Shown here: piece after piece, positions 1 through 8,408 of the stretch
Layout: each line of letters begins with the position of its first letter
Numbering within the stretch: the stretch's first letter is position 1
NCBI GenBank assembly: GCA_002721995.1
Contig: PBMF01000033.1
Coordinates: 33,526 to 88,759 of the forward strand
Length of the DNA stretch: 55,234 nucleotides
Direction: 5' to 3'
DNA from: Chloroflexota bacterium
Lineage (GTDB): Bacteria; Chloroflexota; Dehalococcoidia; Lucifugimonadales; UBA3495
Notes under the pieces: model-generated
What the model saw: the letters and a program-made list of their open reading frames with translations, nothing else
What the model was told of the DNA's origin: nothing
Databases searched by the model: none
Made by a program: the position numbers and the translations under genes

Positions 1-188
1 AAGCGTTACTAGCTCAGGGTCGAATCCCCAGGACTTTTAGACGAACACTTGCCACCACGCCCGCTTCGGGGTAGAGTAATTCCGATTTTGGCCTCATTGG
101 GGTATTTCCTTTTGTGATGTGACGGGTTGGGCCGGCGGCTGCGCCGGATGAGGACTTCATAACCAATCACACCTACCAGGAGGACCCG

Positions 189-1286
189 ATGGCTAACGAC
201 CCCATCAATCTCTACGACTACGAAGCACGGGCCAAGCTCGCTCTGCCCCACGACAACTGGGATTTCATCGACGCTGGCGCCATGGATGAGATCACCACCA
301 AGCGCAACCGCAGCGCCTTTGACCAACTCTCCATCCGCCCCCGCTTCATGCGCAGCGTGGAAGAACGCAAGATTGCCACCACCATGCTGGGACAGGACAT
401 CAGCTTCCCGGTGTTCGTCTGCCCCGCCGGCAGCCACGGCCTGGCCCATCCCGAAGCCGAAGTTGCCACCGCCAGGGCCGCTGGCCGTTCCAATACTCTG
501 ATGATGCTGAGCACCTCCTCCAACTGCAGTCTGGAAGAGGTGGCCGAGGCCGCCACCGGCCCCCTGTGGTTCCAACTCTATCACCGGGGCAAGGCCCTCA
601 CCGAGATGCTGGTCCGCCGCGCCGAGGACGCCGGCTTCAAAGCCATCGTCCTGACCATCGACACTCCGGTGCCCAGCCCCAAGGAACGGGACCTGCGCAA
701 CAGATTCGAGCGCTCCCTGGAATTGGGTAACTTCCGCGACCTGAATCTGCCCCGCAATGAGATCTCCGGCACCGACGAGACTCCCGGCTGGGACGTCTCC
801 CGTGCCGACCCCATCACCTGGAACGACCTGGAGTGGCTCCGCAGCCTGTCGTCCCTGCCCCTGGTGCTCAAGGGAGTCCGGGTGGGCGAGGATGCCAGAA
901 TCGCCGCCGAGATGGGCGTGGAAGGAATCCTGGTCTCCACCCACGGCGGCCGCCAACTGGACCAGACACTCAGTTCCATCGAGACGGTCCCCGAGATCGT
1001 AGACGCAGTGAAAGGGAACTGTGAGGTCTATCTGGACTCGGGCGTGCGCCGTGGCAGTGACGTGCTGAAGGCACTGTCCCTGGGCGTCAAGGCCGTCGGC
1101 ATCGGCCGCCCCCTCTACTGGGGTCTGGCCACCGAAGGTGAGGACGGGGTCCACAACGTCCTGGAACTGCTCCGCGAGGAAGTCGGCCGGGTCATGGACT
1201 TCTGCGGCCAGAGCGATGTGACCAACCTGGAGAGCAACCTGATCAACATCCCCAACAACTGGGGCCCCGGCACCATGGCGCCGTAA
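189..1286 (+). CDS. FMN-dependent alpha-hydroxy-acid oxidase (lactate/glycolate oxidase family)
   Basis: Predicted cytosolic FMN enzyme oxidising an L-2-hydroxy acid to the 2-oxo acid. The 365 residues match the usual family length of a TIM barrel. Visible motifs: WFQLY at 127-131, the FMN-contacting Lys228 in LVLKGV, the catalytic His252 and Arg255 in STHGGRQLD (family consensus SNHGGRQLD), and the phosphate-binding DSGVRRGSD at 283-291 followed by GIGRP. The Asn-to-Thr change before the catalytic His is mildly unusual. The ATG follows an AGGAGG ribosome site by about 7 bases. The gene stands alone and is closed by a strong terminator. Substrate cannot be told from sequence; lactate, glycolate, mandelate and longer hydroxy acids are all possible. 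Confidence 0.9.
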   Translation: MANDPINLYDYEARAKLALPHDNWDFIDAGAMDEITTKRNRSAFDQLSIRPRFMRSVEERKIATTMLGQDISFPVFVCPAGSHGLAHPEAEVATARAAGRSNTLMMLSTSSNCSLEEVAEAATGPLWFQLYHRGKALTEMLVRRAEDAGFKAIVLTIDTPVPSPKERDLRNRFERSLELGNFRDLNLPRNEISGTDETPGWDVSRADPITWNDLEWLRSLSSLPLVLKGVRVGEDARIAAEMGVEGILVSTHGGRQLDQTLSSIETVPEIVDAVKGNCEVYLDSGVRRGSDVLKALSLGVKAVGIGRPLYWGLATEGEDGVHNVLELLREEVGRVMDFCGQSDVTNLESNLINIPNNWGPGTMAP

Positions 1287-1310
1287 TCCGCCATCAAATA
1301 ACCAGGCAAC

Positions 1311-1349
1311 AAAAAAGGCCGCTCCCGGTATTCGGGAGCGGCCTTTTTT
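1311..1349. terminator. bidirectional rho-independent terminator
   Basis: GGCCGCTCCCG pairs perfectly with CGGGAGCGGCC around a 5-base loop, with an A-run on the left and a T-run on the right. It therefore serves both the rightward oxidase gene and the convergent hydrolase gene. Confidence 0.9.
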
Positions 1350-1366
1350 GATTTCAGACAGTTTAT

Positions 1367-2170
1367 CTAGTCAGCCGCCGCGCCGGCTGCACTGCCGTTG
1401 AGGACCGAGCCGAACAATTCGGCCAGATAGCCGTTGAATATCTCTGCCTTCTCGAAGTGGGCCGAGTGGGCCGAGCCGGGAATCACTTCCATCCGGGAGC
1501 CGGGTATCACCTTCTGTACCTCGGCGATGACCTCGGGCGGAAAGATGACGTCTTCTTTGCCAACTATGAGAAGAGTGGGTATCTGCCAACCCGCGAAGGA
1601 CTCCACATTGGGGCCGTCTTTGAGCCTGAACCCGGAGATAACGCCGTCCTCGCCCCGGGGCGGGTTGAGCCCGTTTATCTGCTGATACAGGAAGGTGAGT
1701 GCCGGGTTCTCTTCGATGAAGCTGGCCGCCAGGGAGCGGGCCGGGCCGTCGGGCGGCGGGTTGGTGTTCTGCAGCGCGGCCAGCGTCCCCTCGGTTGCCA
1801 CGCCGCCGGTGGTATCCCCCAGCACCAGTCCCAGCGTCCGCTCGGGATGGGCCAGGGCGAACCCCAGGCAGCAGAACCCGCCCATGGACTGGGCGACCAG
1901 GAAGGTCTTATCTATCTTCAGGTAGTCCAGGAGGGCCGTCAGGTCGGCAACGAAGTTCTCCCGCAGAGGCGAGCCGTGCTCGGCGATGGAGGCGCCCCAT
2001 CCCCGGTGGTCAAAGGTGATGCACCGGTATTCACCGGAGAAGGCGGCGACCTGCTGCCACCAGCTCATGTGGTTACCGCCGCGGCCGTGGGCGAACACAA
2101 TGGCGGGGGCTGAGTCGTCGCCGTGGGACTCGTAATAGAGGTCTATTCCGTTTATCGGCGCTTTGGGCAC
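1367..2170 (-). CDS. alpha/beta hydrolase
   Basis: Alpha/beta-hydrolase-fold protein of 267 residues using a GTG start. The GTG is preceded by GGAGG at 8 bases and the protein begins VPKAPINGIDLYY, the normal family N-terminus; in-frame sequence upstream of it is Pro-rich junk. The oxyanion HG motif is AHGRGG at 28-33, the nucleophile elbow is AQSMGG (Ser95), the acid is Asp207 in GKED, and the base is His235 or His238 in AHSAHFE. The fold covers esterases, C-C bond hydrolases and lactonases, so the substrate is open. It converges on the oxidase gene with a shared terminator. Confidence 0.85.
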   Translation of the reverse strand: MPKAPINGIDLYYESHGDDSAPAIVFAHGRGGNHMSWWQQVAAFSGEYRCITFDHRGWGASIAEHGSPLRENFVADLTALLDYLKIDKTFLVAQSMGGFCCLGFALAHPERTLGLVLGDTTGGVATEGTLAALQNTNPPPDGPARSLAASFIEENPALTFLYQQINGLNPPRGEDGVISGFRLKDGPNVESFAGWQIPTLLIVGKEDVIFPPEVIAEVQKVIPGSRMEVIPGSAHSAHFEKAEIFNGYLAELFGSVLNGSAAGAAAD

Positions 2171-2379
2171 TATGGGCCTCCAATCATCCGGATTTATGGG
2201 TCTGGCCCAGTATAACCCATGACATAACTTGGGTCCTTTGGCCTGATTTAATGGGCCGGTTGGCCCTGATGGCGCTTGCGGACCAAGGGGAAAATGGTAG
2301 TGACTTGGAGTGCCCGGGCGGCGGACTGGTCCGAACTCCACAAACGGTCCGCTGCCGTTGGGAAGGAGGAGGCGGCGGT

Positions 2380-2601
2380 ATGGCAACCACCACTCTACCG
2401 GTTAGGGTCGAAGAATCGGAAACCGCGATTCAGCGCATCCCGAAGAACCTCCTGAAAGAACTTGAGGAGATCGTCAAGCACGCGGAGACTGAGCCGGAAA
2501 CCGTCCACTGGTACCACTTTGTCCCCTGCGCCGGAGTCCGTCACTACCCCTGCCACAGGTCTCCATCCCCGGTTGACCCCCTGGTGCGCAGGAAGGGTTA
2601 A
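2380..2601 (+). CDS. small hypothetical protein (73 aa)
   Basis: Not recognised. The start is supported by AAGGAGGAGG directly upstream of the ATG. The N-terminal half is polar, with a probable amphipathic helix around residues 19-37. The second half holds two Cys and several His/Trp (WYHFVPCAGVRHYPCH, about 46-61), suggesting a metal or redox site, which is inference only. It precedes the Met-rich gene on the same strand, separated by a hairpin, so the two could be one transcript with attenuated distal expression. Confidence 0.5.
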   Translation: MATTTLPVRVEESETAIQRIPKNLLKELEEIVKHAETEPETVHWYHFVPCAGVRHYPCHRSPSPVDPLVRRKG

Positions 2602-2641
2602 ATCCCTTCCTGGGGTTCCGGGGACCGTGAGCCAATCGACC

Positions 2642-2670
2642 AGCCCAGCCGCCATCGATGCGGCTGGGCT
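2642..2670 (+). terminator. intra-operon hairpin / possible attenuator
   Basis: AGCCCAGCCGC and GCGGCTGGGCT form a perfect 11-bp stem around a 7-base loop, followed only by TTTGG. It lies between the 73-aa gene and the Met-rich gene and is a weak terminator or attenuator. Confidence 0.55.
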
Positions 2671-2715
2671 TTGGCGCTTATCGGGAAAACCCACAGGCAC
2701 GAACGGAGGTGTTCC

Positions 2716-3120
2716 ATGGGACTGGAAAAGACGATGATGAAGCGCTGGATGGAGATAAAAAGCCCCGATGCCATGGCCGCCATGATGAAAGAGATGATGC
2801 CCTTGATGATGGAGAAGATGGGGCCGGAAGGCATTGCGAAGATGATGCCCGAGATGATGCCTCTCATGATGGACACGATGGGGCCGGAAGGCATGACCAA
2901 GTTGATGCCCGAAATCATGGAGGGCATGTTCGACGTGATGAAACCCGAGCGCATGATGGGAATGATGCACGAGGCCATGCCCAAGATGATGGACCACTGC
3001 TTCTCCCAGATGGACGAGACCCAGCAACGGAACATGCTGGCCATGTGCCGAGCGTCCCTGGACGAGGTCGAGGCCAAACACTTGTCTGGCCCTGTGTCGG
3101 GAGAAAAACTGGCCGCCTAA
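2716..3120 (+). CDS. methionine-rich repetitive protein
   Basis: I do not recognise a family. The 134-residue protein has 34 Met (about 25 percent), mostly as MM pairs inside an acidic/proline frame. The unit MMPxMMxxMGPEG recurs at about 27-39 and 43-59, then degrades toward the C-terminus (MMGMMHEAMPKMM). A more ordinary tail holds two Cys (DHC, AMC). The start is placed at an ATG preceded by GGAGGT; an in-frame start 45 bases upstream has no ribosome site. No signal peptide or membrane segment is visible, so it is probably cytosolic. Met clusters bind Cu(I) in known copper proteins, but that function here is inference. The DNA is low-complexity ATG repeats, yet codon phase is kept. Confidence 0.6.
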   Translation: MGLEKTMMKRWMEIKSPDAMAAMMKEMMPLMMEKMGPEGIAKMMPEMMPLMMDTMGPEGMTKLMPEIMEGMFDVMKPERMMGMMHEAMPKMMDHCFSQMDETQQRNMLAMCRASLDEVEAKHLSGPVSGEKLAA

Positions 3121-3127
3121 TCGTCCG

Positions 3128-4777
3128 TTAGCCGGCCGACCGGTCCAATTCCTGCTGCCTTAGCTCCACGCGTCGGATCTTGCCGCTGACGGTCTTGGGC
3201 AGTTCTGTCACGAACTCCACCGCCCTGGGATACTTGTAGGGCGCGGTGGTAGTTCTGACGTGGTCCTGCAAGCTGACCACCAACTCGTCCGAGGCAACGT
3301 AGTCAGGGGCCAGGATGACAAAGGCCTTTACTATTTCCCCCCGCACCGGGTCCGGGCTGGCCACCACCGCAGACTCGGCCACGGCCGGGTGCTCTATGAG
3401 GGCGCTTTCGACCTCGAAGGGGCCGATGCGGTAGCCGGCGGAGATGATAACGTCGTCGGCCCGGCCCACGAACCACAGATAGCCGTCCTCATCCCGATAC
3501 GCCTTGTCGCCGGTCAGGTACCACTCATCCAGGAAAGACCGCTCCATGGCTTCGGCGTCCCGCCAATACTCCTGGAACAGCCCAACGGGCCGCTCCGGTT
3601 TTATCTTGACCGCGATCTGGCCCTCTTCTCCGGTGGGCACCTCGTTGCCCTGCTCGTCCACCACCCCGATGGTAACGCCGGGCGCGGGTTTACCCATGGA
3701 GCCCGGCCGCACCTCGTTGCAGCGGAAATTCCCGGCCAACAGCACCGTCTCCGTTTGCCCGTAGCCGTCATATATGACCTGGCCCGTGCTGTCCTCCCAC
3801 TGTTTCATCACCTCTGGGTTCAGGGGTTCTCCGGCCCCGGTGCAGTGGCGCAGGCCGTCCAGGTCATACCTGCTCAGGTCCTCCAAGACCATCATGCGGT
3901 AGGCCGTGGGCGGCGCGCAGAATACGGTGACACCATACTGCTCCAGCAACCGCAGGGTTAGGGGAGCGTCGAACCTCCCGTGGGCGTCGTGCTGCATCAC
4001 CGCCGCGCCCAGGGTCCACTGGCCGAACAATTTGCCATAGGCGGCCTTGGCCCAGCCGGTATCGGACAGCGTCCAGATGAGGTCGGTGTCCTTCAGGTCG
4101 TGCCAATATTTGGCGGAGATGATGTGGCCGATGGCGCAGGACGCCTGGGTGTGGAGCACCATCTTGGGATAGCCCACGGTCCCGGACGTGAAATAGATCA
4201 GCAGCGGGTCGTCGCTCCGGGTGGGCTCCACGTCTTCCAAGACCGGCGAGGCGCCGGACATCTCCTGATTGTACGACACCCAGCCCCGTTTTTCGCCGGA
4301 CATCATGAGAAGATGTTCCAGTGAGGGGCAGGCGCCGGCGGCCTCCTCGACCTTGGCCGCGTTCTCGTCGTCGGTGATGGCCATCACGGCCTCACCCGTC
4401 TGGATGCGGTATTCAATGTCCTTGGGCGTGAGCAGTGCGGTGCCCGGCATGGGCAGCGCCCCCAGCTTCATCAGTCCCAGCATGGCCACGTACCACTCCG
4501 CTACCTGGGGCAGCATGATGAAGACCCGGTCGCCCTTCTTGATGCCCCGGCCGCGCAGGACATTGGCGAACTTATTGGAGAGGATTTTCAGATCCCAGAA
4601 GGTATGGTGCTGGGCGTTTTCCCCGCTGTGGTCAACCGACAACAGGGCCAGTTTGGTGCGGTCATCGGCCCATTTGTCCACGATGTCAAATCCGAAGTTG
4701 AAAAATTCGGGGACATCCAGATAGTGGTCTTGGAGACCCTTTTCGTAGTCCGGCATGTTGGGAGTAACGTCTGGCAT
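3128..4777 (-). CDS. AMP-forming acyl-CoA synthetase (ANL superfamily)
   Basis: Activates a carboxylic acid through an acyl-adenylate to its CoA thioester. About 549 residues, as usual for medium-chain or benzoate-type ligases. Visible: the P-loop FTSGTVGYPKMV near residues 196-207, the GYGQTET adenine motif, the hinge and core motifs GDKAYRDEDGYLWFVGRADD and SAGYRIGPFEVE, and the C-terminal catalytic Lys in PKTVSGKIRR. The ATG chosen has GGAAGG 5-6 bases upstream; a GTG two codons earlier is the alternative. It is transcribed divergently from the SDR gene. The chain-length class is not determinable by eye. Confidence 0.9.
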   Translation of the reverse strand: MPDVTPNMPDYEKGLQDHYLDVPEFFNFGFDIVDKWADDRTKLALLSVDHSGENAQHHTFWDLKILSNKFANVLRGRGIKKGDRVFIMLPQVAEWYVAMLGLMKLGALPMPGTALLTPKDIEYRIQTGEAVMAITDDENAAKVEEAAGACPSLEHLLMMSGEKRGWVSYNQEMSGASPVLEDVEPTRSDDPLLIYFTSGTVGYPKMVLHTQASCAIGHIISAKYWHDLKDTDLIWTLSDTGWAKAAYGKLFGQWTLGAAVMQHDAHGRFDAPLTLRLLEQYGVTVFCAPPTAYRMMVLEDLSRYDLDGLRHCTGAGEPLNPEVMKQWEDSTGQVIYDGYGQTETVLLAGNFRCNEVRPGSMGKPAPGVTIGVVDEQGNEVPTGEEGQIAVKIKPERPVGLFQEYWRDAEAMERSFLDEWYLTGDKAYRDEDGYLWFVGRADDVIISAGYRIGPFEVESALIEHPAVAESAVVASPDPVRGEIVKAFVILAPDYVASDELVVSLQDHVRTTTAPYKYPRAVEFVTELPKTVSGKIRRVELRQQELDRSAG

Positions 4778-4842
4778 AAGCACCTTCCCATGATTGGGGG
4801 ATTGAAGGGGCTATATTACACGTTCCAAATGACTCAGAAAAG

Positions 4843-4870
4843 TTGCCAATCTGTGGGGCGTGGGTATAAT
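4843..4870 (+). promoter_or_regulatory. sigma70-type promoter for the SDR gene
   Basis: TTGCCA and a perfect TATAAT are separated by 16 bases, with the TATAAT ending 33 bases before the SDR start codon. It sits in the intergenic region between the divergent acyl-CoA synthetase and SDR genes. Confidence 0.7.
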
Positions 4871-4903
4871 CCCGTCAACTCGATCGAACGCCGGGAGAAA
4901 AAC

Positions 4904-5671
4904 ATGGCCGGACAACTGGACGGCAAGACAGCATTGGTGACCGGAGCCGGCTCCGGCATCGGACGCGCGGCGTCATTGGCCTACGCCAGGGAGGGCGCCA
5001 GAGTGGTGGTCGCCGACGTGAACGTGGAAGGCGGCGAAGAGACGGTCCAGCAGATCAAAGAGGCCGGCGGGGAGGCCGTCCTGGTCCACGCGGACGTTTC
5101 CCAGGCCGATGACACCCAGGCCATGGTGGCCCAGGCAGTGGAGGCCTTTGGGAGCCTGGACTGCGCCTTCAACAACGCCGGCATCTCGGGCGGGACCGAC
5201 CGGCACCTGACCGCCGATTACCTGGAGGAGGACTGGGACCGGGTGATGGGCATCAACCTGAAGGGAGTCTGGCTCTGCATGAAGGCCGAGATCCCCCAGA
5301 TGATAAAGCAGGGCGGCGGGGCCATCGTGAACACGGCGTCCATCGCGGGGCTGGTGGGCATCCGGGGCACGGCCGCCTACGTTGCCGCCAAGCACGGTGT
5401 GGCGGGCCTGACCAGGGCGACGGCCCTGGAGTACGCCTCCCAAGGGATACGGATCAACGCCGTCTGCCCCGGCTACATCCAGACTCCGCTGGTGCAGGGG
5501 ATCTTCGACAGGGTGGACGGCTACCAGGAAGAGGTAGCCGCGCGGCACCCCCTGGGACGCCTGGGACAGCCCACCGAGATTGCCGAGGCTGTGCTGTGGT
5601 TATCCTCGGACGCCGCATCGTTCATGACTGGACATAACATGGCCGTGGACGGCGGCTACACGGCCCAATAA
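4904..5671 (+). CDS. short-chain dehydrogenase/reductase
   Basis: Classical SDR of 255 residues, cytosolic and NAD(P)-dependent. It has the cofactor motif TGAGSGIG at 13-20, Asp38 after the second strand (suggesting NAD preference), NNAG at 90-93, Asn118, and the catalytic Ser146, Tyr159 and Lys163 (YVAAK). The C-terminus MTGHNMAVDGGYTAQ is typical of 3-oxoacyl-ACP reductase-like SDRs. A GGGAG ribosome site precedes the ATG. The stop is two bases from the start of the next membrane gene, implying translational coupling. It may oxidise a hydroxyl produced in the CoA-ester pathways nearby; the true substrate is unknown. Confidence 0.9.
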   Translation: MAGQLDGKTALVTGAGSGIGRAASLAYAREGARVVVADVNVEGGEETVQQIKEAGGEAVLVHADVSQADDTQAMVAQAVEAFGSLDCAFNNAGISGGTDRHLTADYLEEDWDRVMGINLKGVWLCMKAEIPQMIKQGGGAIVNTASIAGLVGIRGTAAYVAAKHGVAGLTRATALEYASQGIRINAVCPGYIQTPLVQGIFDRVDGYQEEVAARHPLGRLGQPTEIAEAVLWLSSDAASFMTGHNMAVDGGYTAQ

Positions 5672-5673
5672 TC

Positions 5674-6177
5674 ATGTACCAAGCCGCAGTGGTCATCCAC
5701 GTTATATCGGCCATTACCTGGTTGGGCGGAATGTTGTTCCTGGTGATGGTCATGCTGCCCCTGGCGCGGCGGGACATGGCGTCGGGCCAACCGGGACCGG
5801 GGCTGGAGATGCTCCGGGACGCGGCCAACCGGTTCCTGCCGGTGGCCTGGGCGTCCATGATCCTGCTGGCGGTGACCGGTGCCTATCGGGCCTGATACCC
5901 CAGTGGTCCCAGGCCCGATGTTTTCTTCACCAACGACAGCCGTTTCATGCACATTCTCCAGGCCAAGAGCGGGCTGTTCCTGTTCGTGCTGGTGCTGAGC
6001 TTCGTCCACGATTTCTGGTTGGGCCCGCGCATGCTGGAACGCCTGCGGCAGGCCCGCTTGGCGGGCGAACCGCCGCCCCAGAGCCTGGCCCGCAAGTTGG
6101 TGTTGATGACCGCCCGGATAAACCTGCTGGTTGTGCTGACGATCGTGGTGCTGGCGCTGCTGCTGATCCGGCCGTAG
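5674..6177 (+). pseudogene. four-helix membrane protein (CopD/DUF4149-like) interrupted by an in-frame TGA
   Basis: The first 73 codons encode two hydrophobic helices and end in TGA (5893-5895). The same frame then continues for 93 codons with two more helices (KSGLFLFVLVLSFVHDFWLG and a C-terminal hydrophobic stretch) and stops normally. Read through, it is a 167-residue four-helix protein resembling the CopD/DUF4149-type integral membrane families, with His8 and His-Asp pairs in the helices. A single TGG-to-TGA change (Trp) would explain the break. No selenocysteine insertion hairpin is evident after the TGA. It could instead be a sequencing error or two half-proteins. It is coupled to the SDR gene by a 2-base gap. 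Confidence 0.6.
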
Positions 6178-6189
6178 GTCAACGCGGAG

Positions 6190-6215
6190 CAGGGCGGGTT
6201 TCCACCCCGCCCCTA
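6190..6215. repeat. short GC-rich palindrome (GGGCGGG...CCCGCCC)
   Basis: A 7-bp GGGCGGG/CCCGCCC stem followed by CTACGGG. A related CCCGCCCCTACG end with a matching GGGCGGG lies at about 25093-25170, suggesting a dispersed intergenic repeat family. Confidence 0.4.
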
Positions 6216-6257
6216 CGGGTGAGAATGCCGCGTGGGTGGTGGCGGTACAGCGTGAAC

Positions 6258-7376
6258 CTACAGCTCCATCAGGCGGCTGGTGTCCATGAACTTGGTGATT
6301 ATCTCCGGGCCGTCTTCACGGATGACCACCAGGTCTTCGATGTGGAATCCCTGGACGCCGGGCCACCTGACCCTGGTCTCCACCGCGAAGACCATGTTGG
6401 GGGCCAGGGGTGTGTCGTCCATGGCGGCCAGCATGGGCATCTCGTGGATGTAGAGGCCCAGACCGTGCCCGGCAAAGGGCAGATTGAACTCAATGTCCGC
6501 CTCTTTGTAGAAATCCACGTTCTGCCGGTAGACCTCGGAGGCCGGCACGCCGGGCGTCATGGTGGCGATGGTCTTTCGGTGCACCTCGGCCAGCCGGTTG
6601 TAGATGGAGTGCTGCTCTTCCGTCGCCTTGCCCACCACCACCGTCCGGCCGATGTCCGAGAAATAGCCCGAGTACCAGCCGCCGCAGTCGGCCTTCAACA
6701 CGTCGTTGGGCTGGAGCTCGATGTCGGTGGGGTCGGGGTGGGCGTAGCCGGTGTTGGGCCCAACTGTGAAGAACAGGAAGGACGGCAGCTCGGCCCCCGA
6801 CTGTAGGATGTTGGCCCCCAACCGGGCGACCAGGTCCCGTTCCTTCTCGCCGGGGCGGGCGGTGGAGTAAGTGGCCATGAGGGCCCGCTCGGTGGAGGTG
6901 GCGGCCCGGCTCAGCAGCTCAATCTCGGCGTCGGTCTTGATCATCCGTACCTGCTGGAGCATGGGCTCGCAGGAGCCGAACTTGGCCTCGGGCATGGTCT
7001 CCAGCAGCTCTAGGTAGTAGTCGGCGGTCAGATAGGCAGGTTCAATGCCGATTCGGCCCGCGCCCATACCCTTCTCATGTAACACGTCGGAGAGCATCTT
7101 TATGGGCGAATCCTGGTGCTGGGAATAGGCCCGGACGTCGGTGATCCAGGACTTCTCCCGGACATAGCCTTCCTCATTGGTGGCCACTATCAGGGTGGGC
7201 TCGCCCTCCCTGGGCCAGACCACCAGGGCCAGGCGGTCGCGTATCACCTTCTGCGACCAGATACCGACGCCCGAGGTATACGGAACGTTCTCCGGGGACA
7301 TGGCGATGATGGCGTCGAATTCGCCGTTGTCCATGGCCGTGCGCAGGCTGTCCAGGTTGCCCAGTATCTCGTTCAT
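6258..7376 (-). CDS. M24-family metallopeptidase (Xaa-Pro dipeptidase-like)
   Basis: Two-domain creatinase/prolidase-fold protein of 372 residues. The C-terminal pita-bread domain keeps the whole dinuclear metal set: Asp230 and Asp241 (KADCGGWYSGYFSDIG), His304 (FAGHGLG), Glu333 (VETRV) and Glu347 (HIEDLVVI), with His213 as the usual additional active-site His. Relatives cleave Xaa-Pro bonds or hydrolyse related C-N bonds such as creatine. It is the last gene of a five-gene leftward operon with the CaiB pair, enoyl-CoA hydratase and aldo/keto reductase, 21 bases after the reductase. The catabolic context makes hydrolysis of a small amide rather than a peptide conceivable. Confidence 0.88.
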   Translation of the reverse strand: MNEILGNLDSLRTAMDNGEFDAIIAMSPENVPYTSGVGIWSQKVIRDRLALVVWPREGEPTLIVATNEEGYVREKSWITDVRAYSQHQDSPIKMLSDVLHEKGMGAGRIGIEPAYLTADYYLELLETMPEAKFGSCEPMLQQVRMIKTDAEIELLSRAATSTERALMATYSTARPGEKERDLVARLGANILQSGAELPSFLFFTVGPNTGYAHPDPTDIELQPNDVLKADCGGWYSGYFSDIGRTVVVGKATEEQHSIYNRLAEVHRKTIATMTPGVPASEVYRQNVDFYKEADIEFNLPFAGHGLGLYIHEMPMLAAMDDTPLAPNMVFAVETRVRWPGVQGFHIEDLVVIREDGPEIITKFMDTSRLMEL

Positions 7377-7397
7377 GTTTCTAACTCACACCCAGGG

Positions 7398-8390
7398 TTA
7401 GCTGACAAACGTCGCCCATTGGGCGGGGAAACGGCTCAGGGCCTCGGCCGGCAGTGGCCCCTTGGCGGCGTACTGTACCGATTTTTCCAGGTGGTCCATG
7501 TCCGAATAGCCCACCAGCACCGTGGAAACACCGGGATTGCTCAGAGCGAACCGGATGGCGGCCTCGGGCATCTCGTCAGCGATGCCCCCCTCCACCAGGA
7601 AGGAGAACTGGCGTCCGCGGGCCATGTCCTGGTCGTAGTCGCGGCCCGAGCCGATGGGCGCCACGGTGGGCACGGCCACCGGATGGCGCTCCGGTGTTCC
7701 GGTGAGGGCGCCCGCCGCTAAGACCCGGATCACCAACACGCCAACCTCTTTTTCAGCGGCCAGGTCGATGAGTCCGGCGTAGTCGGGCATATCGAATCCC
7801 GGCGGGGCTTCGGCCCCGGCGCTGGGGTTCACCAGGTTGTAGACCGTCTGCACCGAGTTGACGGTGCCCGAAGCGACAACTTCCTGGATATCCATGGGGT
7901 CGCCCACTCCGGTCAGCCCGCAGGACCGCACCTTGCCCTGGGACTTGAGGACGTCTATGGCCTGGTTCACCTCGCCCAGAACGTCGGACACGGTGATGGC
8001 CCGGGACTTCACATCGGTCTGGGAGGCGATGCGGTCGTGGAGTTGGATCAGGTCCACGGACTCCCGGCCCAGCCGCTTCAGACTAGCGTCCACCGACGCG
8101 ACCACCCCGCCCTTCAGGTCCGAGGGGTCGGCCTCGCCCAGGCTGTATTTGGTGCCGACGTAGACGTCCGCCGACAGCTCTTTAAGCACCCGGCCCAGGT
8201 TTATCTCTGACTGGCCCGCGCCGTAACGGGAGGCGGTGTCGAAGTAGTTGATGCCCAGTTCCATGGCCCTGGCCACCGCCCGCACCTGGTCGGCGGGCTC
8301 GCCCCGCACCATGATGCCACCGACGTCTCCGCAGCCGAAGCCAATCTCGGAAATCTGGATGCCGGTGTTGCCGAATTTTCTGTACTGCAT
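7398..8390 (-). CDS. aldo/keto reductase
   Basis: TIM-barrel NADPH-dependent oxidoreductase of 330 residues. The catalytic tetrad is complete: Asp51 and Tyr56 (FDTASRYG), Lys81 (GTKYS) and His118 (QLHD). The C-terminal cofactor region (ALSNPGVSTVLVGYSDMDHLE) is that of the L-fucose/galactose dehydrogenase-like AKR branch. It reduces or oxidises a carbonyl/alcohol pair. Lying 18 bases after the enoyl-CoA hydratase gene in the same operon, it may act on an aldehyde or ketone released from the CoA-bound intermediate; that is inference. Confidence 0.88.
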   Translation of the reverse strand: MQYRKFGNTGIQISEIGFGCGDVGGIMVRGEPADQVRAVARAMELGINYFDTASRYGAGQSEINLGRVLKELSADVYVGTKYSLGEADPSDLKGGVVASVDASLKRLGRESVDLIQLHDRIASQTDVKSRAITVSDVLGEVNQAIDVLKSQGKVRSCGLTGVGDPMDIQEVVASGTVNSVQTVYNLVNPSAGAEAPPGFDMPDYAGLIDLAAEKEVGVLVIRVLAAGALTGTPERHPVAVPTVAPIGSGRDYDQDMARGRQFSFLVEGGIADEMPEAAIRFALSNPGVSTVLVGYSDMDHLEKSVQYAAKGPLPAEALSRFPAQWATFVS

Positions 8391-8408
8391 CTGAATCCCT
8401 GGCCGCGC

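Noticed and set aside
1-60. Possible tRNA T-arm at the window start (GGGTCGAATCCCC)
   Set aside because: The 5-bp T-stem does not pair correctly and no acceptor or anticodon arm can be built around it.
5893-5940. Selenocysteine codon at the in-frame TGA
   Set aside because: The bases after the TGA do not form a convincing SECIS stem; the GGTC there lies in unpaired sequence.
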